A stretch of 64,000 nucleotides of DNA, taken from Hanleya hanleyi. Lineage: Eukaryota > Mollusca > Polyplacophora > Lepidopleurida > Hanleyidae. This document shows positions 48,201-57,460 of the stretch, piece after piece. Location of the stretch: NCBI GenBank assembly GCA_036873755.1, contig JAVTVY010019469.1, forward strand, positions 1 to 64,000. The letters are read 5' to 3'. Numbering within the stretch: the stretch's first letter is position 1; the number at the start of each line of letters is the position of its first letter. A program made the translations under genes and the position numbers. The notes beneath the pieces were generated by a model. It was not told the origin of the DNA, ran no database searches, and saw nothing but the letters and a program-made list of their open reading frames with translations.

Positions 48201-49948
48201 GGCTTTATAGTGAGGCATGATGCTACAGTTGGGCTTTATAATAAGGCATGATGTTATAGTTGAGCTTTATTGTGAGGGCGATGTTTACAGTTGGGCTTTA
48301 TAGTGAGGCATGATGCTACAGTTGGGCTTTATAATAAGGCATGATGTTATAGTTGAGCTTTATAATGAGGCACGATGTTACAGTTGGGCTTTATAGTGAG
48401 GCATGATGTTACAGTTGGGCTATATAGTAAGGCATGATGTTATAGTTGAGCTTTGTATTGAGGCAAGATGTTACAGTTGGGCTTTATATTGAGGCATGGT
48501 GTTACAGTTGCACTTCATAGTGAGGCATGATGTTACAATGGGCTTTATAGTGAGGCATGATGTTACAGTTGGGCTTTATAGTGATGCATGATGTTACAGT
48601 TGGGCTTTATAGTGAAGCATGATGTTACAGTTGGGCTTTATAGTGAAGCATGATGTTACAGTTGGGCTTTATAGTGAAGCATGATGTTACATTTGGGCTT
48701 TATAGTGAGGCATGATGTTACATTTTGGCTTTATAGTGAGGCATGATGTTACATTTGGGCTTTACAGTGAGGCATGATGTTACATTTGGGCCTTATAGTG
48801 AGGCATGATATTACATTTGGGCTTTACAGTGAGGCATGATGTTACATTTGGGCTTTATAGTGAGGCATGATGTTACATTTGGGCTTTATAGTGAGGCTTG
48901 ATGTTACAGTTGGGCTTTATAGTGAGGCATGATGTTACATTTTGGCTTTATAGTGAGGCATGATGTTACAGTTGGGCTTTATAGTGAAGCATGATGTTAC
49001 ATTTGGGCTTTATAGTGAGGCATGATGTTACAGTTGAGCTTTATAGTGAGGCATGATGTTACAGTTGGGCTTTATAGTGAGGCATGATGTTACAGTTGCA
49101 CTTTATAGTGAGGCATGATGTTACAGTTGAGCTTTATAGTGAGGCATGATGTTACAGTTGCACTTTATAGTGAGGCATGATGTTACAGTTGAGCTTTATA
49201 GTGAGGCATGATGTTACAGTTGGGCTTTATAGTGAGGCATGATGTTACAGTTGGGCTTTATAGTGAAGCATGATGTTACATTTGGGCTTTATAGTGAGGC
49301 ATGATGTTACAGTTGAGCTTTATAGTGAGGCATGATGTTACAGTTGCACTTTATAGTGAGGCATGATGTTACATTTGGGCCTTATAGTGAGGCATGTTAC
49401 ATTTGGGCTTTACAGTGAGGCATGATGTTACATTTGGGCTTTATAGTGAGGCATGATGTTACATTTGGGCTTTATAGTGAGGCATGATGTTACATTTGGG
49501 CTTTACAGTGAGGCATGATGTTACATTTGGGCTTTATAGTGAGGCATGATGTTACATTTTGGCTTTATAGTGAAGCATGATGTTACATTTGGGCTTGATA
49601 GTGAGGCATGATGTTACATTTGGGCTTTACAGTGAGGCATGATGTTACATTTGGGCTTTATAGTGAGGCATGATGTTACATTTGGGCTTTATAGTGAGGC
49701 TTGATGTTACATTTGGGCTACATCATGGTAAATCCTACAATAATTCAATAACCCTTAATTCTATAGACAAAATTCAATCTGTCATTTTAATGAATTTGAT
49801 CACCGTCTAAATGTCTAAAATAATGAAGATTTTTGCCTGATTTTGTATTAACAGTGGAAATCCTGGCAGCCTCCAAGTTGGGTTTACGAGAACAAGTCAA
49901 CAATCATGAAAACACGGAGTCCATTCTCCGTACAACAACATGTCCTAT
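39206..49948 (+). CDS. Arrestin-domain-containing (alpha-arrestin) protein, gene span; 5' end not found
   Basis: Alpha-arrestins are cytosolic adaptors that link membrane cargo to NEDD4-type ubiquitin ligases. Ten consecutive exons (39206-39279, 40241-40342, 42771-42833, 43476-43570, 44547-44674, 45146-45242, 45713-45879, 46358-46439, 46995-47093, 49855-49948) join in phase without a stop into about 330 residues. Arrestin N-domain marks are 'GCGVKLKFRGFEYF', 'GSYIFPFQFQL' (the family's G-x-h-x-FPFxFxLP strand) and 'VRYWVEAEM'. C-domain marks are 'KLQLIVNNESRVNI' (family I/V-x-N-x-S), 'IPPTTQGAHIRCKYTVDVTA' and 'VTVPI'. The P/F residues of FPFxF and the 'IPP...I.C.Y.V.V' strand pair are diagnostic. 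No PPxY motif was seen in the exons found. The first exon, with the start codon, is missing. Which ARRDC paralogue this is cannot be decided. Confidence 0.85.
39501..40084. mobile_element. Element with ~100-bp inverted repeats carrying a duplicated segment, in the intron
   Basis: 39501-39600 and about 39963-40084 are imperfect inverted copies, e.g. 'AAAGAGCTGCACTGATGGCA' against 'TGCTATCAATGCAGCTCTTT'. The interior contains 39650-39875, a direct copy of 38497-38730, and a poly-C tract near 39882. Probably a foldback-type element; no target duplication was fixed. Confidence 0.65.
39650..39875 (+). repeat. Direct repeat, right copy (partner 38497-38770)
   Basis: About 85-90% identical to the left copy over roughly 225 bp, with small deletions. 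It lies between the inverted arms of the foldback element. Confidence 0.85.
40241..40342 (+). CDS. Arrestin-family gene, exon (b)
   Basis: Acceptor '…TTCTTGTTTCAG', donor GTAAAA. 33 residues, including 'AYGLGSNEEDC' and 'YIDCSDIILYSNN'. They correspond to the loop and strand that precede the FPFxF strand in arrestins. Confidence 0.8.
40445..40515. repeat. MITE fragment (TIR family CCTCTAATAATTCAATC)
   Basis: 'CCTCTGATAATTCAATCACAGGAGG…TTTCCCACCATAAAATCTG' matches the left end of the intact copy at 46467-46710. Only the left part is recognisable. Confidence 0.65.
41574..41808. mobile_element. MITE with terminal inverted repeats, copy next to the 24-bp array
   Basis: Starts GGCAATCCCTCTAATAATTC and ends with the diverged inverted counterpart '…GAATTTAATTATGAGAGGGGCTACC'. 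About 235 bp, aligned along its length with 46467-46710. The 24-bp minisatellite begins immediately after its right end. Confidence 0.75.
41815..42585. repeat. 24-bp (and 21-bp) minisatellite GATGATGTAGGAACTGACATTACT
   Basis: About 32 units. Variation is mostly GACATT / GACTTT / GATGTT, and 21-bp units lack one GAT. The period keeps one frame open on each strand (Asp-Asp-Val-Gly-Thr-Asp on plus). A 1-bp deletion near 42090 breaks the plus frame. The array lies between exons (b) and (c) and runs straight into 'CCTAATTCAG/GTAAGC', a good donor-like sequence. Confidence 0.95.
42771..42833 (+). CDS. Arrestin-family gene, exon (c)
   Basis: Acceptor '…TTTCTTTTCAG', donor GTTTGT. It encodes 'PLSLGSYIFPFQFQLLNEIP', the most diagnostic arrestin strand (G-x-Y-x-FPFxFxL). 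Phase 1 in, phase 1 out. Confidence 0.9.
43476..43570 (+). CDS. Arrestin-family gene, exon (d)
   Basis: Acceptor '…ATCATTACAG', donor GTAAGA. It encodes 'TFNASGVSDVRWDAQVRYWV' and 'EAEMIGAENLK', the 'G-x-V-x-Y-x-V-x-A' strand that follows FPFxF in arrestins. Confidence 0.9.
44547..44674 (+). CDS. Arrestin-family gene, exon (e)
   Basis: Acceptor '…TTTCAAACAG', donor GTATAT. 42 residues, from 'DKQSVIIHQCRPTVVDQSQA' to 'LFGLIQKKIFLTA', the linker into the arrestin C-domain. Confidence 0.82.
45146..45242 (+). CDS. Arrestin-family gene, exon (f)
   Basis: Acceptor '…GTTGTGTTTAG', donor GTGAGT. It encodes 'RLHDAVHRCRGFAKLQLIVN' and 'NESRVNIIAVTIK', matching the 'I-x-V-x-N-x-S' strand of the C-domain. 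Confidence 0.85.
45285..45392. repeat. Short tandem repeat 'ACATCAAGGGAGACAACT', 3 copies
   Basis: 'CATGTCAAGGGAGGCAACTT', 'CACATCAAGGGAGACAACTC' and 'CACATCAAGGGAGACAACTT', spaced about 40 bp apart in the intron after exon (f). Confidence 0.65.
45713..45879 (+). CDS. Arrestin-family gene, exon (g)
   Basis: Acceptor '…TTTCCTTTTGCAG', donor GTAAAT. 55 residues, 'LNRQLVFCTKYLSNIPPARD' to 'NMQDNQGNILN'. If the donor were not used, the next codons would read AAG TAA, an immediate stop. The phase with exon (h) supports splicing. Confidence 0.82.
46358..46439 (+). CDS. Arrestin-family gene, exon (h)
   Basis: Acceptor '…TTGTTATACAG', donor GTAAGT. It encodes 'GMDNIKIPLCTMKGDTIPPT' and 'TQGAHIR', the family's 'IPP…I' strand. 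Confidence 0.88.
46467..46710. mobile_element. MITE, best-preserved copy (terminal inverted repeats ~22 bp)
   Basis: Left end TAATCCCTCTAATAATTCAATC, right end GGATTGAATTATTAGAGGGATTACC: a near-perfect inverted pair. About 240 bp, no coding capacity. Other copies lie at 41574-41808 and 47129-47370, with fragments at 40445 and 49728, all within introns of the same gene. Confidence 0.85.
46995..47093 (+). CDS. Arrestin-family gene, exon (i)
   Basis: Acceptor '…TGTGTTTTGCAG', donor GTATGT. It encodes 'CKYTVDVTAYLENGETFSVT' and 'VPINCILPEDNQH', the C-domain 'C-x-Y-x-V-x-V' and closing 'V-x-VPI' strands. Confidence 0.9.
47129..47370. mobile_element. MITE copy, older
   Basis: Starts AACCTCTAATAATTCAATCA and ends 'AGAGGGTGATTGACTTATTAAA'. 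It aligns along its length to 46467-46710 but the right terminal repeat is degraded. Confidence 0.7.
47470..49725. repeat. 31-bp minisatellite AGGCATGATGTTACAGTTGGGCTTTATAGTG
   Basis: About 73 units over 2.25 kb inside the last identified intron. Sub-blocks differ: one alternates 'TTATAGTTGAGC' with 'TTACAGTTGGGC…GATAAGG' (47830-48180), and the right half is rich in 'ACATTTGGGC'. This block structure shows local expansions (higher-order repeats). No coding evidence. Confidence 0.95.
49855..49948 (+). CDS. Arrestin-family gene, exon (j)
   Basis: Acceptor '…TTTTGTATTAACAG', donor GTGAGT. It encodes 'WKSWQPPSWVYENKSTIMKT' and 'RSPFSVQQHVL'. It lies after the arrestin C-domain, so it would be tail sequence. 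'PPSWVY' is Pro/Tyr-rich but is not a PPxY motif. Confidence 0.7.
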
Positions 49949-50393
49949 GTGAGTATGCTGTGATCAGTAACATGCACATGTTATAGGCCACCCATATACA
50001 GTGCGACCTGTGAATACTGACACCTGGGTAAACCGACCAACCTCTACATGCTGGCCTCGTTACTTAACTCCCTCTGTACCGGTAATTGTGATGATTTCAA
50101 ATTGAATCAACGCTGTCATGAATATTGGTGAAGTAAAGATATAGTTATCATCATCTTCATGGTTTCTACAAGGATAGATACTCTGAGCTATCCAGCAAGA
50201 TGTAATAAGATGAAAATATTTGTTGAGAATTTCCTCATTTTCATATGCTAATGAAAGATTAGCATTGAACTTTTTTCTATTGGTACAATGGTATCAATAC
50301 GGTACAGAGAGGGTTAAATTTAAAGTAATTTAAATGATGGTGTACTAGTCCTGGCTCTAGGGGGGGGGTTCTGTGTACATCTCTCTTTTACAG

Positions 50394-50551
50394 CAAAACT
50401 TGGGATTTTCCAGTTCTATATGTTGAGACCAATGGAAAATGTTTGGGTAACACTCCCAGATCAAGTGCGTTTTTTCTGCACAGCCCAATACATGATTATG
50501 ACATTGGCCAAAATGCTGAAATTGAGTCTTCATATAATAATTCACTGGTAG
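50394..50551 (+). CDS. Candidate terminal exon of the arrestin-family gene
   Basis: After a good acceptor ('ACATCTCTCTTTTACAG'), the phase required by exon (j) stays open for 51 codons and stops at TAG 50549-50551. The residues do not resemble a known arrestin tail, and an open run of this length can occur by chance. It is offered only as the first phase-compatible possibility. Confidence 0.25.
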
Positions 50552-51813
50552 ACAGAATTAGATTCAAATGTAACATTTATTTATCATGGTTAGACATAAC
50601 TAACACATTTTTAGCATGGTTGAATACCATAAACCTTCTTTTTCAGCAAAAAAATACGCTATTTAACGAAATTTTGTCCCAAAATCACTTTCAGTTTGAA
50701 AGTCGCTCAAAATTCGATCACCCCTCAGACACCCAATTTTGTAGATAAAGCAACCAAAATTGATATGAAGTTTCCTTATTAAGATTTTTGATAACTGCAT
50801 GCATCATACTTATGATTCAGGGTATTGTATAGTGACAGTGGGGTCAAATGTCAACAAAAGTTACCCCTACCCCCAAAAAGCGACATTAACCAAATTTGGT
50901 TAAATTGGTCTAGCTTTAAAAGTAAATCTGATATGAAGTTGGTTTTGGTGCCTATGTATGGGTTTTTGATACCAAGCTATTCATTGGAACCATAATCAAC
51001 CCCTTTTGAGTTGATCTAATTTGCATAAATTCAAAATGGCCGCCAAAAGCTCCAGCTTAAGACACCAGTCAAGAAAGACAAAGACAAAGTAAGTGTTATA
51101 GTAAGTCCAATAGAGTTTTTTATATGGATCTGCGGTGTTACAATCATGAAATATCACTGCTTAATCATTGTACGTAGGCTATACCTATTCAAATTGATTA
51201 ATTTGCATAAATCCAAGATGACAGCCATATACAGACAAAATTGACAGTGGTTAATTACATGCCCAGGCATGATTAATCGCGATTTTTAACACAAACGCAA
51301 ACAAAACTGTTTGATTACAATCCATCCAGTGATTATCTCTCTCAGAACTACTTAAGAAGGTGCTGCCATCTACCTTAAGGAAACTACATCATTTTGAAGC
51401 CATGTGCATTTCAGGAAGCAGACATTTTGTTTTGGACCTGTTCTTTGTTCGCTTGAGGAGCTACCCATTCGTTCTATGGAAACTGCGTCTGTGTCTTGTC
51501 CGATGAAAGGGTATAGATTATTATGAGGAACAACCCAAATAGGGTTTCAGCAGCAATGTTCGTATCATGATAATTTGTTTCCTGATCCTTCTAATTGGTC
51601 AACATGCATATCCAATAGGCCTATGTTTGTCACGAGGGCCAAACTCCAGAAGTATTTTTTATTGATAGATACTTGGTATATACTGGATTAATGTAACTTT
51701 AACATCTCCATGATTGGTCTTTGTCATCTTCTGGCACTCTAACAGCGTTATATATGTCATAATAAGCCATTAAAAGCAAGACCTATGACTAGTAAGTGGT
51801 GCCCTCTTTTTTG
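50552..51813. other. No gene seen
   Basis: Repeat-like phrases 'TTCAAAATGGCCGCCA' and 'TTTGCATAAAT(T/C)CAA' (near 51020-51045 and 51210-51220), but no exon or defined element. Confidence 0.4.
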
Positions 51814-52925
51814 GAGTTGTTGAACTAAATTTCCACTATTTTCGATGCATAGTATGTTGAAAATTGCTTAAATATGGATAAATATATCACTGTAGCTTAT
51901 CAGTCTTTTACATTTCATATTTTCAGTATACAGTCGGTCCTTGCCAGTGGTTAGTTAGACTTAGAGCATCAACAGTTTCGGATTGCATCAACGTCAAGGA
52001 TTTTTTGTTAACGTGTGATGTGACTAAATCAGCATCTGCCAGAAAAACACAGGGAATAAAACCGTGAGCACAACTAATGGTTGCAAAAGGATACGAGAGG
52101 CAAGTGATGTCGACAATGATCAAGTTCTCAAGCGACTTAAGCTGGTTAAAGGAGATGAGTTTGTTTATCATGTTACATGTACCAATGAATGTTATAAAAA
52201 GTACACCATGACTTCTGTTCTCTATAGAAAAAGGAAGAGTCTCGCTGAATGCCAAGACCCTTCGCATTCTGAGCAGGAAGAAGATAGAAGTACTCGTTCC
52301 CAGGCTGTCCTCCATCCACCGAATACAGAGACGACCACAACAGCCTTACGACAAGTGAAATGTATTATCTGTTACAGTAAATCCCACAAACAACAGTGCA
52401 CAAAATATCGCATCAGTGAATCAGGCCGTGTTTCAGCCTTTCTAGTTGCGACAAACTTGTTTCAAGATGATGTCTTCACCCGAACGTGTTACCTTCAAGA
52501 TTCACATTGTTTATGCGATTTACTGTCACAGATAATACACTTCGCTTGTCGTAAGGCTGTCGTGGTCGTCTCTCTTTTCGGTGGATGGCGGACAGCCTGA
52601 GAACGAGTACTTCTATCTTCTTCCTGCTCAGAACGCGAAGGGTCTTGGCATTTAGCGAGACTCTTCCGAGTCGCAGTCGCATCAAACGAGTCGCATCAAA
52701 CGAACTGTCTTCGGGCGGTCCTGAGAGTGTTACAGATTCAATCGTTACCAACAAATCCTTGACGTTCTGATGCTCTAATTCTAACTAACCACTGGCAAGG
52801 ACCGACTGTATACTGAAAATATGAAATGTGAAAAACTGATAAGCCACAGTGATATACTTATCCGTATTCAAGCAATTTTCAACATACTATGCATCGAAAA
52901 TAGTGGAAATTTAGTTCAACAACTC
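51814..52925. repeat. Large inverted duplication (foldback) of a gene fragment
   Basis: 51814-52396 and 52505-52925 are inverted copies with about 85-95% local identity. 'GAGTTGTTGAACTAAATTTC' at 51814 is matched by its reverse complement ending at 52925, and 'GGTCCTTGCCAGTGGTTAGT' is present in both. The left arm holds about 160 bp (roughly 52045-52205) that the right arm lacks or has replaced. The spacer is 52397-52504. Confidence 0.85.
52064..52500 (+). pseudogene. Cys-rich coding fragment inside the foldback, unrecognised family
   Basis: The open frame starts 'MSTTNGCKRIREASDVDNDQ' and contains 'YHVTCTNECYKKYTM', a basic/acidic linker, 'VKCIICYSKSHKQQCTKY' and 'SAFLVATNLFQDDVFTRTCY'. The paired C-x2-C and YH-x3-C groups look like a zinc-binding module. 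I cannot name the family. Beyond about 52500 the frame merely reads the antisense of the other arm, so the real homologous part ends there. The right arm holds a damaged antisense copy, with stops and a changed N-terminal part. Confidence 0.45.
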
Positions 52926-53514
52926 AAAACGAGAGATCCTGAAGGATCTTGGCGCCCACCATTGTCCGATAATTGTAAGCTAATGACTAAAGGATATTTT
53001 TGTCCATTGTTACTAAGAACAAACGATTGATTTGTAATTTGGTTTACAGAATTTCGAATCTGAGCGAAAAAGGGAGACTGAAAAACATCAAGATATAATC
53101 TAAGTTTCAGGAGTTTCAAGATTTCTAGAAACTGTACTTAGGTCGGTTGTTATAATACAAGAGAATTGAGCAAAGTTAGTCTGAAAGTGAATGTACGGAG
53201 GATCCTTCGCCTTTGTTTTGTAGTATTTTTTTATTTATTTTTTTGCACGTGTCATCATTGGGTAGCGAGGACCAATCTCTTTGCCACTTTGGCATGAGCT
53301 ATGAAACATACTTAAGATTTTATTATTAGGAATGAATGCTAATTCTGTTCTGTTTACTGGGCTAGTTTGAGATATCTCGTTAAAGATACCATGCTCGAAA
53401 ATAGTAAGATGGTACAATACTTAATACTGAAGGGATCCGGTCCGCGCAGTAATGTTGAAACTTCGAAAGTGCCTGAATCCTGATTATCTCCTTTGGATCG
53501 AAACATGCAGTGCT

Positions 53515-53790
53515 ACAGTTGTCGAGTTGTGACATTGAGTCACAAGAGTGACGTCCCTTCATGTAGCCGACCCGCCGGCAGACGAAAGGGTGGAGCAGTT
53601 CACTTGCCACTGCATGGACTGAAGAAAACTGATTTAAAATTTGAAGAAATACATTTTAATTCCGAATTATTTGAACTCCTTGATATGGAGGGTGAAGGTA
53701 TGGATATTCTCTATAGTCAATATATAGAATATGCCCCACCGTTTCATCTGCCGACTCTTGTGATGCAATGTCACAACTCGAGAATACTGT
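53515..53790. repeat. Small foldback
   Basis: 'TCGAGTTGTGACATTGAGTC' (from about 53520) is inverted at 53755-53785 ('GATGCAATGTCACAACTCGA'). The match extends, weaker, through 'GGCAGACGAAAGGGTGGAGC' against 'TGCCCCACCGTTTCATCTGC'. Confidence 0.7.
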
Positions 53791-53819
53791 ATTAATTTGA
53801 AGCGTAACTTGGATTTTCG

Positions 53820-56260
53820 AATTCGACCAAAAAAGGTATCTTGCACTACTAGGCCCCATGTGGGACCTGTGTATCAAATTTCAGAAATATCCATGAAATA
53901 TTTCCTGAGAATTCATGATAACAATGTTTCAAGGGAAAATTCAAGATGGCCGCCTTGTGGCCATATTGGATTTTCGAATCGGACCAAAAAAGGTATCTTG
54001 CACAACTAGACCCCAAGGGGAACCTGTGTACCAAATGTGAGAAAGATCCATGCAGTAGTTCCTGAGAAATCGCGATAACAAGGTTTCGTGGGGAAATCCA
54101 AGATGGCTGCCTTGTGGTCATATTGGATTTTCGATTCGGACCGAAAAAGGTATCTTGCACAACTAGACCCTAAGGGGAACCTGTGTACCAAATTTGAAAA
54201 GATCCATGCAGTACTTCCTGAGAAATGACGATAACAAAGTTTCATGGGGAAATCCAAGATGGCTGCCTGGTGGCCATATTGGATTTTCGAATCGGACCTA
54301 AAAAGGTATCTTGCACAACTAGACCCAAGGGGAACCTGTGTACCAAATTTGAGAAAGACCCATGCAGTAGTTCCTGAGAAATCGCGATAACAGGGTTTCA
54401 TGGGGAAATCCAAGATGGCTGCTTGGTGGCCATATTGGATAATCGAATAGGACCCGAAAAGGTATCTTGCACAACTAGACCCGAAAGGGAACCTGTGTAC
54501 CAAATTTGAGAAAGATCCATGCAGTAGTTCCTGAGAAATCACGATAACAAGGTTTCATGGAGAAATCCAAGATGGCTGCTTGGTGGCCATATTGGATTTT
54601 CGAATCGGACCTAAAAAGGTATCTTGCACAACTAGACCCCAAGGGGAACCTGTGTACCAAACTTGAGAAAGATCCATGGAGTAGTTCCTGAGAAACCGCG
54701 ATAACAAGGTTTCATGGGGAAATCCAAGATGGCTGCCTGGTGGCCATATTGAATTTTCGAATCGGGCCAGAAAAGGTATCATGCACAACTAGACCCCAAG
54801 GGGAACCTGTGTACCAAATTTGAGAAAGATCCATGCAGTACTTCCTGAGAAATCGCGATAACATGGTTTCATGGGGAAATCCAAGATGACTGCCTGGTGG
54901 CCATATTGGATTTTCGAATCGGACCAAAAAAGGTATCTTGCACAACTAGACCCTAAGGGGAACCTGTGTACCAAATTTGAGAAAGATCCATGCAGTACTT
55001 CCTGAGAAATGACGATAAAGTTTCATGGGGAAATCCAAGATGGCTGCCTGGTGGCCATATTGGATTTTCGAATCGGACCAGAAAAGGTATCTTGCACAAC
55101 TACATGTGTAGACCCGAAAGGGAACCTGTGTACCAAATTTGAGAAAGATCCATGCAGTAGTTCCTGAGAAATCACGATAACAAGGTTTCATGGAGAAATC
55201 CAAAATGGCTGCCTGGTGGCCATATTGGATTTTCAAATCGGACCAAAAAGGGTATCTTGCACAACTAGACCCCAAGGGGAACCCAAGGCTGCCTTCATGG
55301 GGAAACCTGTGTACCAAATTTGAGAAAGATCCATGCAGTACTTCCTGAGAAATCGCGATAACATGGTTTCATGGGGAAATCCAAGATGACTGCCTGGTGG
55401 CCATATTGGATTTTCGAATCGGACCAAAAAAGACATCTTGCACAACTAGACCCTAAGGGGAACCTGTGTACCAAATTTGAGAAAGATCCATGCAGTACTT
55501 CCTGAGAAATGATGATAACAAAGTTTCATGGGGAAATCCAAGATGGCTGCCTGGTGGCCATATTGAATTTTCGAATCGGACCAGAAAAGGTATCTTGCAC
55601 AACTAGATCCGAAAGGGAACCTGTGTACCAAATTTGAGAAAGATCCATGCAGTAGTTACTGAGAAATCACGATAAGGTTTCATAGAGAAATCCAAGATGG
55701 CTGCCTGGTGGCCATATTGGATTTTCAAATCGGACCAAAAAGGGTATCTTGCACAACTAGACCCCAAGGGGAACCTGTGTACCAAATTTGAGAAAGATCC
55801 ATGCAGTAGTTCCTGAGAAATCGCGATAACAAGGTTTCATGGGGAAATCCAAGATGGCTGCCTGGTGGCCATATTGGATTTTCGAATCGGACCAGAAAAG
55901 GTATCTTGCACAACTAGACCCCAAGGGGAACCTGTGTACCAAATTTGAGAAAGATCCATGAAGCAGTTCCTGAGAAATCGCGATAACAAGGTTTCATGGG
56001 GAAATCCAAGATGGCTGCCTGGTGGCCATATTGGATTTTCGAATCGGACCAAAAAAGGTATCTTGCACAACTAGACCCCAAGGGGAACCTGTGTACCAAA
56101 TTTGAGAAAGATCCATACAGTAGTTCCTGAGAAATCGCGATAACAAGAATTGTTTACGGACGGACTGACGGACGGACGGACTGACGGACGGACTGACGGA
56201 CGACAGACCACGGACGAAAAGCGATTTGAATAGCCCACCATCTGGTGATGGTGGGCTAAA
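53820..56260. mobile_element. 157-bp tandem-repeat element, ~15 units, with (GGAC)n and perfect terminal hairpin
   Basis: Units carry 'GTATCTTGCACAACTAGACC', 'ACCTGTGTACCAAATTTGAG', 'GATCCATGCAGTAGTTCCTG' and 'CCAAGATGGCTGCCTGGTGG'. 'GTATCTTGCAC' recurs about every 157 bp from 53836 to 56059. The end is 'GACGGACGGACTGACGGAC…', then a perfect 12-bp hairpin TAGCCCACCATC / GATGGTGGGCTA (56231-56242, 56247-56258). Layout as for pearl/Helentron-like elements. The minus-strand frames through it change frame each unit and are not genes. Confidence 0.85.
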
Positions 56261-57460
56261 AATGAGACTTTTAATGATTTCTTGATTTTGGAGTCACAGT
56301 GACCTTGATCTTTGACCCACATTTGGATATGTAACACATGTCCCTCTAATGCATCTCCTGATTTTGGGGTCACAGTGACCTTTGACCTTGACCTAAATTT
56401 TGGTACCAATACATCGTCTTCCCTCAATGTATCAATGGACACAAAAAAATCGTGATTTTTATGAATTTCATGATTTTGGGGGTCACAGTGACCTTGACCT
56501 ACATTTTGTTACGTGACACATCAAGTCTCCCTAATCTACTGACACAAAAAAAAAATGTTATTTTTGATAATTTCCTGATTTTGGAGTCAGTGACCTTTGA
56601 CCTTGACCTAATTTTTGGCATGCGACACTTCATTTCCCCCTATTGAATCCACTCACAAAAAAATTGTAATTTTTAATGATTTCCTGATTTTTAGGTCACA
56701 CTGACCTTTGACCTTGATTTTGGCGTCACAGTGACCTTTACCATTGACCTGGATCTAAATTTTGGTACATGACAAAACGGCTCCCAGTAATTTCTCAATG
56801 GACTCAAAAAATCATGATTTTTAACAATTTCACGATTTTGGGGTCACAGTGACCTTGACCTTGACCTACATTTTGGTAGGTGACACATCGTGTCCCCCTA
56901 ATTTATCTACTGACACAAAAAAAATGTTATTTTTAATTATTTCCCGATTTTGGGGTCACAGTGACCTTTGACCTTCGAGCTTGACCTAGTTTTTGGTATG
57001 CGACACTTCATTTCCCCCTAGGGCATCCATTCACCAAAAAATTAAAACTGTAGATAGAAAAACTGTCAATGATCAATGATTTCCTGATTTTAGGCAACAG
57101 TGACCTTTGACCTCTGACCTCGACCTCAATTTCAGTATGCAACACATCGTCTCCACCTAGTTTATCCACTCACAAAAAATTGCAACTGTGGATAGAAAAC
57201 ATTCACAGATATAGACCGGACATGAACACTTCACAGTGATTTCCTGTTTTTTAGGCCAGTGACCTTTGACCTCCGACCTCGACCTTCATCTTGGTACGCG
57301 ACACATCGTCTTCCTGTGGACTATCCACTCACCAAGAATTGGAACTGTAAATAAAAAACTGTTCCAGATATAGACCGGACACGGCGGACGGACAGATAGA
57401 CACACGAACGGAAACCGCCATCACATAATACGTCCGCCTTTTGGCGGGCGTATAAAAATT
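56261..57460. mobile_element. Tandem-repeat element with TGACCTTTGACCT units (copy 2)
   Basis: Same family and internal order as 21885-22975: '…GTCACAGTGACCTTTGACCT', 'TCAATGTATCAATGGACACA', and the end 'ATATAGACCGGACACGG', (GGAC)n, 'CCGCCATCACATAATACG', hairpin 57428-57438 / 57443-57453. It follows the hairpin of the preceding element without a gap. Confidence 0.8.

Noticed and set aside
54006..56100. Repeated 60-180 codon minus-strand frames
   Set aside because: They are by-products of the 157-bp tandem unit. The period is not a multiple of three and each unit shifts frame.
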